DNA from: CAZYBG01 sp964645155 | GTDB taxonomy: Bacteria; Pseudomonadota; Alphaproteobacteria; Rhodobacterales; Rhodobacteraceae | Length of the DNA: 21,364 bases | NCBI GenBank assembly: GCA_964645155.1 | Contig: CAZYBG010000048.1 | Coordinates: forward strand, 1-21,364 | Direction: 5' to 3' | In this document: one piece after another, positions 14,385 to 21,364 of the stretch | Position numbering within the stretch: the first letter of the stretch is position 1 | How the letters are laid out: every line of letters begins with the position of its first letter | Position numbers and translations under genes: made by a program | The notes under the pieces: model-generated | Told to the model about the DNA's origin: nothing | Databases searched by the model: none | The model's input: only the letters and a program-made list of their open reading frames with translations

Positions 14385-15503
14385 ATGAAGATCGGTTGCC
14401 CGCGGGAGATCAAGCCGCAGGAGTTCCGTGTCGGCGTCACGCCGGATGCGGCGCGCGAGGCGGTGGCGCACGGCCATGACCTGCTGGTCGAGACCGGCGC
14501 CGGCCTCGGCGCCGGCTTCACCGACGACGACTACCGCAAGGCCGGCGCGACGATCCTCGGCACCGCCGAGGAGGTGTTCGCCGCGGCCGAGATGATCGTC
14601 AAGGTGAAGGAGCCGCAGGCGGTCGAGCGCAAGCGCCTGCGCGCGGGCCAGGTGCTCTTCACCTATCTCCACCTCGCGCCCGATCCCGACCAGACGCGCG
14701 ACCTTCTGGCCAGCGGCGTCACCGCCATCGCCTACGAGACGGTAACCGACCGCGCCGGCGGCCTGCCGCTGCTGGCGCCGATGTCCGAGGTCGCGGGCAA
14801 GCTCGCGCCGCAGGTCGGCGCCTGGACGCTGCAGAAGGCCAATGGCGGGCGCGGCGTGCTGATGGGCGGGGTACCCGGTGTCGCGCCGGCCCGCGTCGTG
14901 GTGATCGGCGGCGGGGTGGTCGGCACCCACGCGGCGCGCGTCGCGGCCGGCATGGGCGCCGACGTCGCGGTACTCGACCGCTCCCTGCCCCGCCTGCGCT
15001 ACCTCGACGACACCTTCGGCGGCGCGTTCAAGACGCTCTATGCCAGCGCCGCCGCCACCGCCGAACTGGTGGCCGAGGCCGACATGGTGATCGGCGCCGT
15101 GCTGATCCCCGGCGCCGCCGCGCCGAAGCTCGTCACCCGCGCCCAACTCTCCACCATGAAGCCCGGCGCGGCGATCGTCGATGTCGCGATCGACCAGGGC
15201 GGCTGCTTCGAGACCTCGAAGCCCACCACCCACCAGGACCCGATCTACGAGGTCGACGGCATCATGCACTACTGCGTGGCGAACATGCCCGGCGCGGTCG
15301 CCCGCACCTCGACCATCGCGCTCGGCAACGCCACCATGCCGTTCATGCTGGCGCTCGCCGACAAGGGCTGGCGCAAGGCCTGCGAGGATGACCCGCATCT
15401 CCTGGCCGGGCTCAACACCCATGCCGGCAAGCTCACCTACTACGCGGTCGGCAAGGCACTGGGCATCGACGTGCTCAGTCCCGCCCTGGCGCTGAAGCAG
15501 TAG
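14385..15503 (+). CDS. ald: Alanine dehydrogenase
   Basis: This enzyme catalyses reversible NAD-linked oxidative deamination of L-alanine to pyruvate and ammonia. The 372-residue product has every known functional residue at the position numbered in the Mycobacterium tuberculosis enzyme: substrate-binding Arg15 and Lys75, catalytic His96 and Asp270. The Rossmann loop is GGGVVG (175-180) with Asp198 (VLD) contacting the NAD ribose. KPGAAIVDVAIDQGGC and HYCVANMPGAVARTST are family signatures. AAGGAG lies 8 nt before the ATG at 14385. It likely serves alanine catabolism under the divergent Lrp regulator. A short GCCCG-CA-CGGGC stem (15506-15517) follows the stop. Confidence 0.96.
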   Translation: MKIGCPREIKPQEFRVGVTPDAAREAVAHGHDLLVETGAGLGAGFTDDDYRKAGATILGTAEEVFAAAEMIVKVKEPQAVERKRLRAGQVLFTYLHLAPDPDQTRDLLASGVTAIAYETVTDRAGGLPLLAPMSEVAGKLAPQVGAWTLQKANGGRGVLMGGVPGVAPARVVVIGGGVVGTHAARVAAGMGADVAVLDRSLPRLRYLDDTFGGAFKTLYASAAATAELVAEADMVIGAVLIPGAAAPKLVTRAQLSTMKPGAAIVDVAIDQGGCFETSKPTTHQDPIYEVDGIMHYCVANMPGAVARTSTIALGNATMPFMLALADKGWRKACEDDPHLLAGLNTHAGKLTYYAVGKALGIDVLSPALALKQ

Positions 15504-15534
15504 CCGCCCGCACGGGCTGGGCGCCGGCCTTCGC

Positions 15535-15987
15535 TCAGGCGGTTTCCGAGTTCCGCTCCATCCACTCCTTGTGGCGGCGTTCGTCGGCGAGGCCGCGCTC
15601 GAACAGGGCGCGGTCTTCCGGCGGGATCGCCTGGTTCTCGCAGCCGTTGGAATAGGCCGTCACGGTGTCGGCCTCGTTCGTGCTCATCGCCCGCAGGATC
15701 GTGGCGTCGTCGCCCACGAGGCTTGCGAGCTTGACCTTGCCGGTGGTGAGGATCTGCTTCATGTCGCCCTCCTGGGGGACATCGGCGCCATGGCGCGAGG
15801 CCATCGCGGCAAGCTCGTCGAGGTGGCGCAGGTGGTCCTGGCGAAAGTCCTCGACCTGGGCCTTGAGGGCCGGGTCCTGCAGCCGTTCGATCGTCGTCTC
15901 GTAGGCGGCGATCGCGTCGCGCTCGAGCAGGATGAAGTTCTCGATCAGTTTCGACAGGTCGCTCGACGTTCCAACGGTGGTCACCAT
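15535..15987 (-). CDS. Ferritin-like four-helix protein
   Basis: A 150-residue, mostly helical acidic protein with the look of a ferritin-like domain of the DUF2383/PA2169 kind. Possible metal ligands sit one per helix: Glu22 (LLERDAIAAYE), Asp51/His55 (DHLRHLDEL), Glu105 (NEADTVTAY) and Glu136-x2-His139 (DERRHKEW). Whether it binds iron or is a stress-induced structural protein cannot be decided. The ATG at 15987 is supported by AAGGAG six bases upstream; the longer open frame to 16089 has no family likeness. mscL lies upstream on the same strand, about 130 bp away, and ald converges on it. Confidence 0.75.
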   Translation of the reverse strand: MVTTVGTSSDLSKLIENFILLERDAIAAYETTIERLQDPALKAQVEDFRQDHLRHLDELAAMASRHGADVPQEGDMKQILTTGKVKLASLVGDDATILRAMSTNEADTVTAYSNGCENQAIPPEDRALFERGLADERRHKEWMERNSETA

Positions 15988-16071
15988 CTCGGTCTCCTTC
16001 GGGTTGGCTAGGGGTTCAACCCGCAGGAACAGCCAAAGGCGCCGGGTGTTCCACCGGCGCGCACTTGGCCA

Positions 16072-16109
16072 CCCCGGCCCGCCCCGCACAAGGGCAGGGC
16101 CGGCCGGGG
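16072..16109 (-). terminator. Inverted repeat after mscL
   Basis: CCCCGGCC (16072-16079) and GGCCGGGG (16102-16109) form an 8-bp GC stem with a 22-nt loop just past the mscL stop. No T-tract is present, so this is a weak terminator or stabilising stem at best. Confidence 0.25.
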
Positions 16110-16118
16110 CGGCGTCGC

Positions 16119-16508
16119 TCAGGCCCGCTGGGCCTTCAGCGCGTCGCGGATCTCGGTCAGCAGTTCCTCCTGCGTCGGCCCGGTCGGCGCGGCCGGCACC
16201 GCCTCGCCCTTCCTGACCGCGGCGTCCTTCACCCGGTTCACGGCCTTGACCAGCATGAACACCACCCAGGCGACGATCACGAACTTGATCACCGCGTTGA
16301 TGAAGTTGCCGTACATGAACTGTGCGTCGCCGAGGCCGACGCTCAGGGCGCCGAAGTCGATCCCGCCGATGAAAAGGCCGATCAGCGGGTTGACCAGATC
16401 GTCGACCAGCGAGGTGACGATCGCGGTGAACGCCGCGCCCATGATGATGCCCACGGCCATGTCCATGACATTGCCGCGCGCGATGAAGTCCCTGAACTCA
16501 TTAAGCAT
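16119..16508 (-). CDS. mscL: Large-conductance mechanosensitive channel MscL
   Basis: This is the pentameric inner-membrane channel that opens at high membrane tension to release solutes on osmotic downshock. The 129-residue product shows the conserved N-terminus (MLNEFRDFIARGNVMDMAVGIIMGAAF), TM1 about 17-43 with the Gly-rich pore, a periplasmic loop, TM2 about 70-95 (NAVIKFVIVAWVVFMLVKAVNR) and the C-terminal helix (TQEELLTEIRDAL). GGGGAG lies six bases before the ATG. It is divergent from the GST gene. Confidence 0.96.
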   Translation of the reverse strand: MLNEFRDFIARGNVMDMAVGIIMGAAFTAIVTSLVDDLVNPLIGLFIGGIDFGALSVGLGDAQFMYGNFINAVIKFVIVAWVVFMLVKAVNRVKDAAVRKGEAVPAAPTGPTQEELLTEIRDALKAQRA

Positions 16509-16667
16509 CGGATGCTCCCCACGTTGCTTTCCCGGCCCGCGCGCCGGCTCCCCCTGCGCGCTGGCGCACAGGCCATAGCACGGAATCGATCAGGCGAAGG
16601 GGTTTTTTCGGCATCCCAACGGCTTAGGTGCCATCGCAGCAACGATCCGCCGGTCACAGGAGCGCGC

Positions 16668-17369
16668 ATGTCCGATCTTTCAGCTTTCCCGATCACCCGC
16701 CGCTGGCCGCCGCGCGATCCGCGCGCGATCCAGCTCTACTCGCTGCCCACGCCGAACGGCCAGAAGGTCTCGATCGCGCTCGAGGAGACGGGGCTGCCGT
16801 ACGATGCGCACCTCGTCGACTTCAACACCAACGACCAGCTGAGCCCGGAATTCCTGTCGCTCAACCCCAACAACAAGATCCCGGCGATCATCGACCCCGA
16901 CGGGCCCGGCGGCCAGGCGCTGCCGCTGTTCGAGTCGGGGGCGATCCTGCTCTATCTCGCCGACAAGTCGGGCAAGCTCCGGCCGTCCGACCCGGCGGCG
17001 CGCTGGCAGGTCACCCAGTGGCTCATGTTCCAGATGGGCGGCATCGGGCCGATGTTCGGGCAGGTCGGCTTCTTCCACAAGTTCGCCGGGAAGGAGATCG
17101 ACGATCCCCGCCCGCGCGAGCGCTACTACGGCGAGGCCAGGCGCCTGCTCGGCGTGCTCGACCGCCAGCTCGACGGCCGCGACTGGATCGCGGGCGACTA
17201 CTCGATCGCCGACATCGCGACCGGCCCGTGGCTCAAGTGCCTGCGCGACTTCTACCAGGCCGGCGACGCGGTCGGCTGGCACGAGCTGGCGCGCGTGCCG
17301 GCCTATCTCGACCGCTTCCTCGCCCGGCCGGCGGTGCAGCGCGGGCTCGCGATCCCCGCCCGCGGCTGA
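16668..17369 (+). CDS. Glutathione S-transferase, Nu-class-like (YfcG/YghU type)
   Basis: A 233-residue GST. The thioredoxin-like N-terminal half carries TPNGQK (28-33), NPNNKIPAI (66-74) and ESGAILLYL (89-97), which match the Nu-class proteins YfcG and YghU of E. coli, known for disulfide-bond reductase activity using glutathione; the all-helical C-terminal half has QWLMFQMGGIGPMFGQ and YSIADIA. The N-terminus has about 20 extra residues relative to YfcG. AGGAG, five bases before the ATG at 16668, fixes the start. Divergent from mscL and convergent, 8 bp apart, with the phosphoribosyltransferase. Confidence 0.9.
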   Translation: MSDLSAFPITRRWPPRDPRAIQLYSLPTPNGQKVSIALEETGLPYDAHLVDFNTNDQLSPEFLSLNPNNKIPAIIDPDGPGGQALPLFESGAILLYLADKSGKLRPSDPAARWQVTQWLMFQMGGIGPMFGQVGFFHKFAGKEIDDPRPRERYYGEARRLLGVLDRQLDGRDWIAGDYSIADIATGPWLKCLRDFYQAGDAVGWHELARVPAYLDRFLARPAVQRGLAIPARG

Positions 17370-17377
17370 TCCGTGGC

Positions 17378-18016
17378 TCAGCCCGCCGCCGCGGCGAGAA
17401 GCGCCACCACCTCGGCGTCCGGGGTCTGCGGAAAGCTGCGATAGGAGAGGCCGACCGCCCTGAAGGGCGCCGGCACCTCCAGGCACACGACGTCGTCGGC
17501 AAGCCTGCGCATCTCGGCCAGCACCTCGGCCGGCGCCACCGGCACGGCCAGCACGATGCGCGCCGGCCCCTGCCGGCGCAGCACCGCAAGGGCGGCCTTC
17601 ACGGTGGCGCCGGTCGCGATGCCGTCGTCGACGACCACCGCCGTCCGCCCGTCGACCTCCGGCCCGGCCCGCTCGCCGAGGTAGAGCCGCCGCCGCGCCG
17701 CGATCTCGGCCGACTTCTGCCGGATCGCCGCGGCGAAGTCCGCCTCGGTCATCGCGATCACGCCGAGGACGCCGGCGTTGAACACCACCACAGCCGGATC
17801 GCCCTCGCCGACCGCGCCGGCGGCAAGCTCCTCGTGGCCCGGCACGCCCAGCTTGCGGACGAGGAGAAGGCCGAGCGGCGCCGAAAGCCGCCGCGCCACC
17901 TCGGCCGCCACCGGCACGCCGCCCCGCGGCAGCGCCAGCACCACCGGCCGCACCGGCGCCAGCGCGGCGACCGCCTCGGCAAGCCGGCGCCCGGCCTCGG
18001 TTCTGTCGGCGAACAT
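17378..18016 (-). CDS. Phosphoribosyltransferase-fold protein
   Basis: A 212-residue protein with the type I phosphoribosyltransferase fold. The PRPP-binding loop is VVVDDGIATGAT (127-138), and LPRGGVPVA (29-37) forms the preceding loop. This orphan subgroup (often annotated only as phosphoribosyltransferase) has no proven substrate; it differs from ComF, Hpt and UpRT in length and hood region. GGAGG lies seven bases before the ATG. pheT ends 60 bp upstream on the same strand with only a weak stem (GAACCG 18039-18044, CGGTTC 18059-18064) between, so read-through from the phe operon is possible. Confidence 0.85.
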   Translation of the reverse strand: MFADRTEAGRRLAEAVAALAPVRPVVLALPRGGVPVAAEVARRLSAPLGLLLVRKLGVPGHEELAAGAVGEGDPAVVVFNAGVLGVIAMTEADFAAAIRQKSAEIAARRRLYLGERAGPEVDGRTAVVVDDGIATGATVKAALAVLRRQGPARIVLAVPVAPAEVLAEMRRLADDVVCLEVPAPFRAVGLSYRSFPQTPDAEVVALLAAAAG

Positions 18017-18076
18017 GTCGGCGCCTCCGTCGCGGGCTGAACCGATCCTGCCAGAGACCGGTTCCCGCCCAAAGCC

Positions 18077-20476
18077 TCACCCCCGGAGCACCCCGCCCGT
18101 CGCCTTGCCGACCTTCTCGACCACCGCCGCCGACACCGCCTCGATCTCGGCCTCGGTAAGCGTCCGCTCGCGCGGCTGCAGCCGCACCGTGATGGCGAGC
18201 GACTTCTTCCCCGCGCCGAGGCTGCCGCCCTCGAACTGGTCGAAGACCCGCACGCTCTCGATCAGCGCCTTGTCGGCGCCGGCCGCCGCGTTGACCAGCG
18301 CCAGCGCCTCGACACGCGCATCCACCACGAAGGCGAAGTCGCGCTCGACCGCCTGCAGGTCGCTGATCGCCAGCGCCGGCCGCGTCGCCGCCTGTGTCCG
18401 CGGCAGCGGCACCTCCCCGGGCCAGAGCGTGAAGGCCACCGCCGGCCCCTTCACGTCCATCGCCCCGAGCACCCGGGGATGCAGCTCGCCGAAGACGCCC
18501 AGCACCTTCTTCGGCCCGAGGCAGATCATCCCGTGCCGCCCGGGGTGCCAGTAGTCCGGCGCGCCGCGCAGGATCTGCACCTTGGCCGGCGCGCCGATCG
18601 CCGCCAGCGCCGCCTCGGCATCGGCCTTGGCGTCGTACAGGTCGACGGCGCGGCTCTCGCCATGCACGTCCTTCGGTGCCGTCCGCCCGACCAGAAGGCC
18701 GCTGACCAGCAGGTGCTGCTCGCCCGGCTCGCCGCCGTGGAACGCCGGCCCGATCTCGAACAGCGCGAGGTCCATGAACCCGCGCGCCTGGTTCCGCGCC
18801 GCCGCCTGCAGCAGCCCCGGCAGCAGCGCGGGGCGCAGATGCGTCATCTCCGACGAGATCGGGTTCTCCAGCCGCGTCGCCGCGCCGCCGCCGCCGAACA
18901 GCGCCGCCGCGGCGCCGTCGATGAAGCTGTAGCTCACGCATTCGTCGTAGCCGAGCGCGGCGAGCGTCCGCCGCGCCATCGCCTCGCGCCGCTGCATCGG
19001 CGTCAGCACCGGCTTCGGCACGCCGGTCCGCGGCCGCGGCAGCGGCCGGCCCTGCAGCTGCGAGAGCGAGGCGATGCGCGCCACCTCCTCGACCAGGTCC
19101 GCCTCGCCCAGCACGTCGGGCCGCCAGGTCGGCGGATGCGCCATCTCGCCGTCCAGCCGGAAGCCCAGCGCCTCCAGCGTCCGCCGCTGCTCGGCCGCCG
19201 GGATGTCCATCCCGACCAGGCTCGCCACCCGCGCGGGATCCAGCCGGTAGGCGCGGTCCGTCGCGGGCACCGCGCCGTCCGACACCACCTCCGAGGCCGC
19301 GCCGCCGCACAGGTCGAGGATCATCCGCGTCGCCATCTCCAGCCCCGGCAGGGTGAACGCCGGGTCCACCCCCCGCTCGAACCGGTAGCGCGCGTCGGAA
19401 CTGATCTTCAGCGCCCGCCCCGTCGCGGCGATGACGAGCGGCGTCCAGTAGGCGCTCTCGAGGAACACGTTCACCGTCGCCTCGGTGCAGCCGGACGGCT
19501 CGCCGCCCATGATGCCGGCGATGCTCTCCGGTCCGCTCGCGTCGGAAATCAACATCTGCCCCGCCGCCATGCGGTAGCTGCGCCCGTCGAGCGCCAGCAG
19601 TTCCTCGCCGCCCGCGGCCGGGTGGATGCGCAGGCCGCCCGCCACCTTGTCGGCATCGAACACATGCAGCGGCCGGTTCCAGCCATAGGTGAAGTAGTTG
19701 GTCACATCGACGAGCGCCGAGATCGGCCTGAGGCCGATGGCCCGCAGCCGGTCCTGCAGCCATTTCGGGCTCGGCCCGTTCCGCACGCCGCGGATCACCC
19801 GGCCGGCGAAGAACGGGCAGCCGTTGTCGCGCAGCGCCGGGTCGATCGTCACGCCGATCGGGCTCGGGAAGCCGCCGGCGACGGGCGCGGCCGTCTCGTC
19901 CTTCAGCACGCCCAAGCCCCGCGCCGCGAGGTCGCGCGCGATGCCCCGCACGCCCAGCGCGTCGGGCCGGTTCGGCGTGATCTTGATGTGGAACATCGGG
20001 TCGACCCGCCCCGGATCGTTCGCCGCGAGCCAGTCGGTGAACCGCTGCCCGACCTCGCCGGAAGGCAACTCGATGATGCCCTCGTGGGCGTCGGACAGCT
20101 CCAGCTCGCGCTCCGAGGCCATCATCCCGTGGCTCTCGACGCCCCTGATGCGGCCGACGCCCAGCGTCACGTCGATGCCCGGCACATAGTCGCCGGGCTT
20201 GGCCAGCACCACGGTGATCCCCGCCCGCGCGTTCGGCGCGCCGCAGACGATCTGGCGCTCGCCCTCGTCGGTCATGACCCGGCAGACGCGCAGCCGGTCG
20301 GCATCGGGGTGCTGCTCGGCATGGAGCACGCGTCCCAGCGTGAACGCCCTGAGCCGGTCGGCGGGGTCGCGCACCTCCTCGACCTCGAGCCCGAGGTCGG
20401 TCAGCGCATCGGCAATCTCCGCCACCGAGGCGGTGGTCTCGAGATGGTCATGGAGCCAGGAGAGGGTGAATTTCAT
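18077..20476 (-). CDS. pheT: Phenylalanine-tRNA ligase beta subunit
   Basis: The beta chain of the alpha2-beta2 enzyme that charges tRNA-Phe. The 799-residue product is full length: N-terminal region (MKFTLSWLHDHL), EMAP/OB-type tRNA-binding domain (about 39-150, with VCGAPNARAG), the B3/B4 editing module (SALVDVTNYFTYGWNRPLH), the B5 domain, a degenerate class II core (NPISSEMTHLRPALLPGLL) and the C-terminal FDX-ACB anticodon-binding domain (about 705-799, VERDFAFVVDA). The ATG at 20476 overlaps the stop of the small upstream gene (ATGA). There is only a weak AGGG ribosome site, itself inside that upstream gene, so pheT translation probably depends on coupling with it. Confidence 0.96.
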   Translation of the reverse strand: MKFTLSWLHDHLETTASVAEIADALTDLGLEVEEVRDPADRLRAFTLGRVLHAEQHPDADRLRVCRVMTDEGERQIVCGAPNARAGITVVLAKPGDYVPGIDVTLGVGRIRGVESHGMMASERELELSDAHEGIIELPSGEVGQRFTDWLAANDPGRVDPMFHIKITPNRPDALGVRGIARDLAARGLGVLKDETAAPVAGGFPSPIGVTIDPALRDNGCPFFAGRVIRGVRNGPSPKWLQDRLRAIGLRPISALVDVTNYFTYGWNRPLHVFDADKVAGGLRIHPAAGGEELLALDGRSYRMAAGQMLISDASGPESIAGIMGGEPSGCTEATVNVFLESAYWTPLVIAATGRALKISSDARYRFERGVDPAFTLPGLEMATRMILDLCGGAASEVVSDGAVPATDRAYRLDPARVASLVGMDIPAAEQRRTLEALGFRLDGEMAHPPTWRPDVLGEADLVEEVARIASLSQLQGRPLPRPRTGVPKPVLTPMQRREAMARRTLAALGYDECVSYSFIDGAAAALFGGGGAATRLENPISSEMTHLRPALLPGLLQAAARNQARGFMDLALFEIGPAFHGGEPGEQHLLVSGLLVGRTAPKDVHGESRAVDLYDAKADAEAALAAIGAPAKVQILRGAPDYWHPGRHGMICLGPKKVLGVFGELHPRVLGAMDVKGPAVAFTLWPGEVPLPRTQAATRPALAISDLQAVERDFAFVVDARVEALALVNAAAGADKALIESVRVFDQFEGGSLGAGKKSLAITVRLQPRERTLTEAEIEAVSAAVVEKVGKATGGVLRG

Positions 20477-20889
20477 TGTGGCAGCCCTAGCGCGCGCAGA
20501 AGGAACGAAATGGCGACTGCGGACACAACAGAGGTAACAATCGTTGGCAAGTTCTGTCGGATTTGTCGCTGGGCTCGCTGCCAGAATGTCTCGCTCAACA
20601 TAATAAGTCGCTCGGTTCCGCTACCAGTCAGTGAAACAACATAGTCTCCGCCGTCAGGCACCATCTCATCATAGTCAGGTATCCATCGATGAAATTCCTC
20701 GTTAAGCACTCCCATCCTCACCGCTGCACGCAATGCAGGCGCATCATCTTCTGAGAGATCGACCCACCAAACATCCGGATCCTCGTTGGGCATTAGTCCC
20801 TCGAAGCAAACGCGGCACGAAATAAGTCGCTCGTGATCAGCTCGTTGAACCTTCTCCAGAAGGCGGTCAATTCCTGTATTGCTAATCAC
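20473..20889 (-). CDS. Unrecognised small protein inserted between pheS and pheT, C-terminal membrane segment
   Basis: I do not recognise this 138-residue protein. It starts at a GTG (20887-20889) overlapping the pheS stop as GTGA and ends in a TGA overlapping the pheT start as ATGA. The soluble part is acidic with a CRVC motif (Cys25, Cys28), aromatic clusters (VWWVDLSEDD; HRWIPDYDEM) and a GDYVVSLTGSGTERLI stretch that recalls the wing of a winged helix (weak). Basic helix WQRAQRQIRQ is followed by one hydrophobic segment (about 113-134), so the protein could be tail-anchored facing the cytoplasm. GC is about 52% by hand count (20521-20880) against about 70% nearby, and codons such as CTA, ATA, AGG, GTT and ATT are common. 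Acquisition by transfer is likely; function unknown. Confidence 0.8.
   Translation of the reverse strand: MISNTGIDRLLEKVQRADHERLISCRVCFEGLMPNEDPDVWWVDLSEDDAPALRAAVRMGVLNEEFHRWIPDYDEMVPDGGDYVVSLTGSGTERLIMLSETFWQRAQRQIRQNLPTIVTSVVSAVAISFLLRALGLPQ
20602..20833. repeat. 13-bp direct repeat inside the pheS-pheT insert gene
   Basis: AATAAGTCGCTCG occurs at 20602-20614 and 20821-20833, 219 bp apart. Both copies lie in the same frame and encode ERLI (residues 20-23 and 93-96). Flanking residues do not align, so no domain duplication is evident. Confidence 0.6.
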
Positions 20890-21364
20890 CTGCTCAACCC
20901 CCCGCTGACCGTCGGCATGTCCAGCGCGCTGAACCCGTAGTGCCTGAGCCACCGCAGATCGCTCTCGAAGAACGCCCTGAGGTCGGGAATCCCGTATTTC
21001 AGCATCGCGATCCGGTCGATCCCCATGCCGAAGGCGAAGCCCTGCCAGTCGGCCGGGTCCACGCCGGCCGTCGCCAGCACCTTGGGATGCACCATGCCGG
21101 ACCCGAGGATCTCCAGCCACGACTCGCCCTCGCCGATCTTCAGCTGGCCGCCCTCCCAGGAACAGCGGATATCGACCTCGGCCGACGGCTCGGTGAACGG
21201 GAAATGCGAGGCGCGGAAGCGCAGTTCGACATGGTCGACCTCGAAATAGGCGCGGCAGAACTCCTCCAGCACCCATTTCAGGTTCGCCATGCTGATGTCG
21301 CGGTCGATCGCCAGCCCCTCGACCTGGTGGAACATCGGCGTATGGGTCTGGTCATAGTCCATCC
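20886..21364 (-). CDS. pheS: Phenylalanine-tRNA ligase alpha subunit, C-terminal part (cut by right edge)
   Basis: The catalytic alpha chain of phenylalanyl-tRNA synthetase. About 159 C-terminal residues are present and the start lies beyond the window. Seen are class II motif 2 region HTPMFHQVEGLAID, the phenylalanine pocket FRASHFPFTEPSAEVDI, motif 3 GFAFGMGIDRIAMLKYGIPDLR and the normal C-terminus DMPTVSGGLSR. The tail is therefore complete and was not truncated by the insertion that follows. Composition is about 70% GC, in contrast with the next gene downstream. Confidence 0.96.
   Translation of the reverse strand, partial: MDYDQTHTPMFHQVEGLAIDRDISMANLKWVLEEFCRAYFEVDHVELRFRASHFPFTEPSAEVDIRCSWEGGQLKIGEGESWLEILGSGMVHPKVLATAGVDPADWQGFAFGMGIDRIAMLKYGIPDLRAFFESDLRWLRHYGFSALDMPTVSGGLSR

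Noticed and set aside
16560..16610. T-run (16603-16608) as a terminator between mscL and GST
   Set aside because: No stable GC stem directly precedes it and both flanking genes diverge from this region.
16680..19763. 1027-codon minus-strand open frame
   Set aside because: It runs across GST, PRTase and pheT in wrong frames, and is Arg/Gly/Ala-rich with no domain.
18479..20644. 721-codon plus-strand open frame
   Set aside because: Antisense shadow of pheT and part of the insert gene; Arg/His-rich, not protein-like.
20473..20889. Insert gene as a frameshifted remnant of pheS or pheT
   Set aside because: PheS ends normally and PheT starts normally; the insert has different composition and no synthetase motifs.

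Overview
The window is about 70% GC chromosomal DNA that looks like an alphaproteobacterium of the order Rhodobacterales. The main grounds are the divergent rpsU/COQ9-family pair, the mreB-mreC-mreD-mrdA-rodA cell-wall elongation operon, the lrp/ald pair, and the general codon and GC character. Genus cannot be decided from the sequence alone. Both ends are cut: the left edge holds the C-terminal part of leuA and the right edge the C-terminal part of pheS.

Layout. 1-655: end of leuA (+). 656-1001: a gene-free stretch with a perfect 28-nt palindrome and a second hairpin. 1002-1724: a DUF616-type glycosyltransferase (+). 1959-8504: the elongasome operon mreB, mreC, mreD, mrdA (PBP2), rodA, followed one base later by a glyoxylate/hydroxypyruvate reductase (ghrA-like). 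8540-10994: an SDR dehydrogenase and a quinone oxidoreductase (both -), divergent from a Cys-rich TetR regulator (+), with two matching 16-bp palindromes between them. 11013-12094: a COQ9-family gene (-) divergent from rpsU (+), which ends in a good intrinsic terminator. 12146-13661: a VOC protein (-), a small lytic transglycosylase lipoprotein (+) and a GFA/CENP-V zinc protein (-). 13790-15503: an Lrp-type regulator (-) divergent from alanine dehydrogenase (+). 15535-17369: a ferritin-like protein (-), mscL (-) and a Nu-class-like GST (+). 17378-21364: a phosphoribosyltransferase, pheT, an unrecognised tail-anchored-like small protein, and pheS (all -).

Most of the window is ordinary core genome: branched-chain amino acid synthesis, wall elongation, translation, alanine catabolism and osmotic protection. 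The clearest anomaly is the 138-codon gene at 20473-20889. It sits between pheS and pheT, overlaps both by four bases (GTGA and ATGA), has roughly 52% GC against about 70% in its neighbours, uses codons rare in them, and ends in one hydrophobic segment. I do not recognise it. It is the best candidate here for something undescribed. The second most interesting element is the TetR/SDR/quinone reductase module, where a regulator with four cysteines in 14 residues faces two redox enzymes across a pair of matching operator-like palindromes 52 bp apart.
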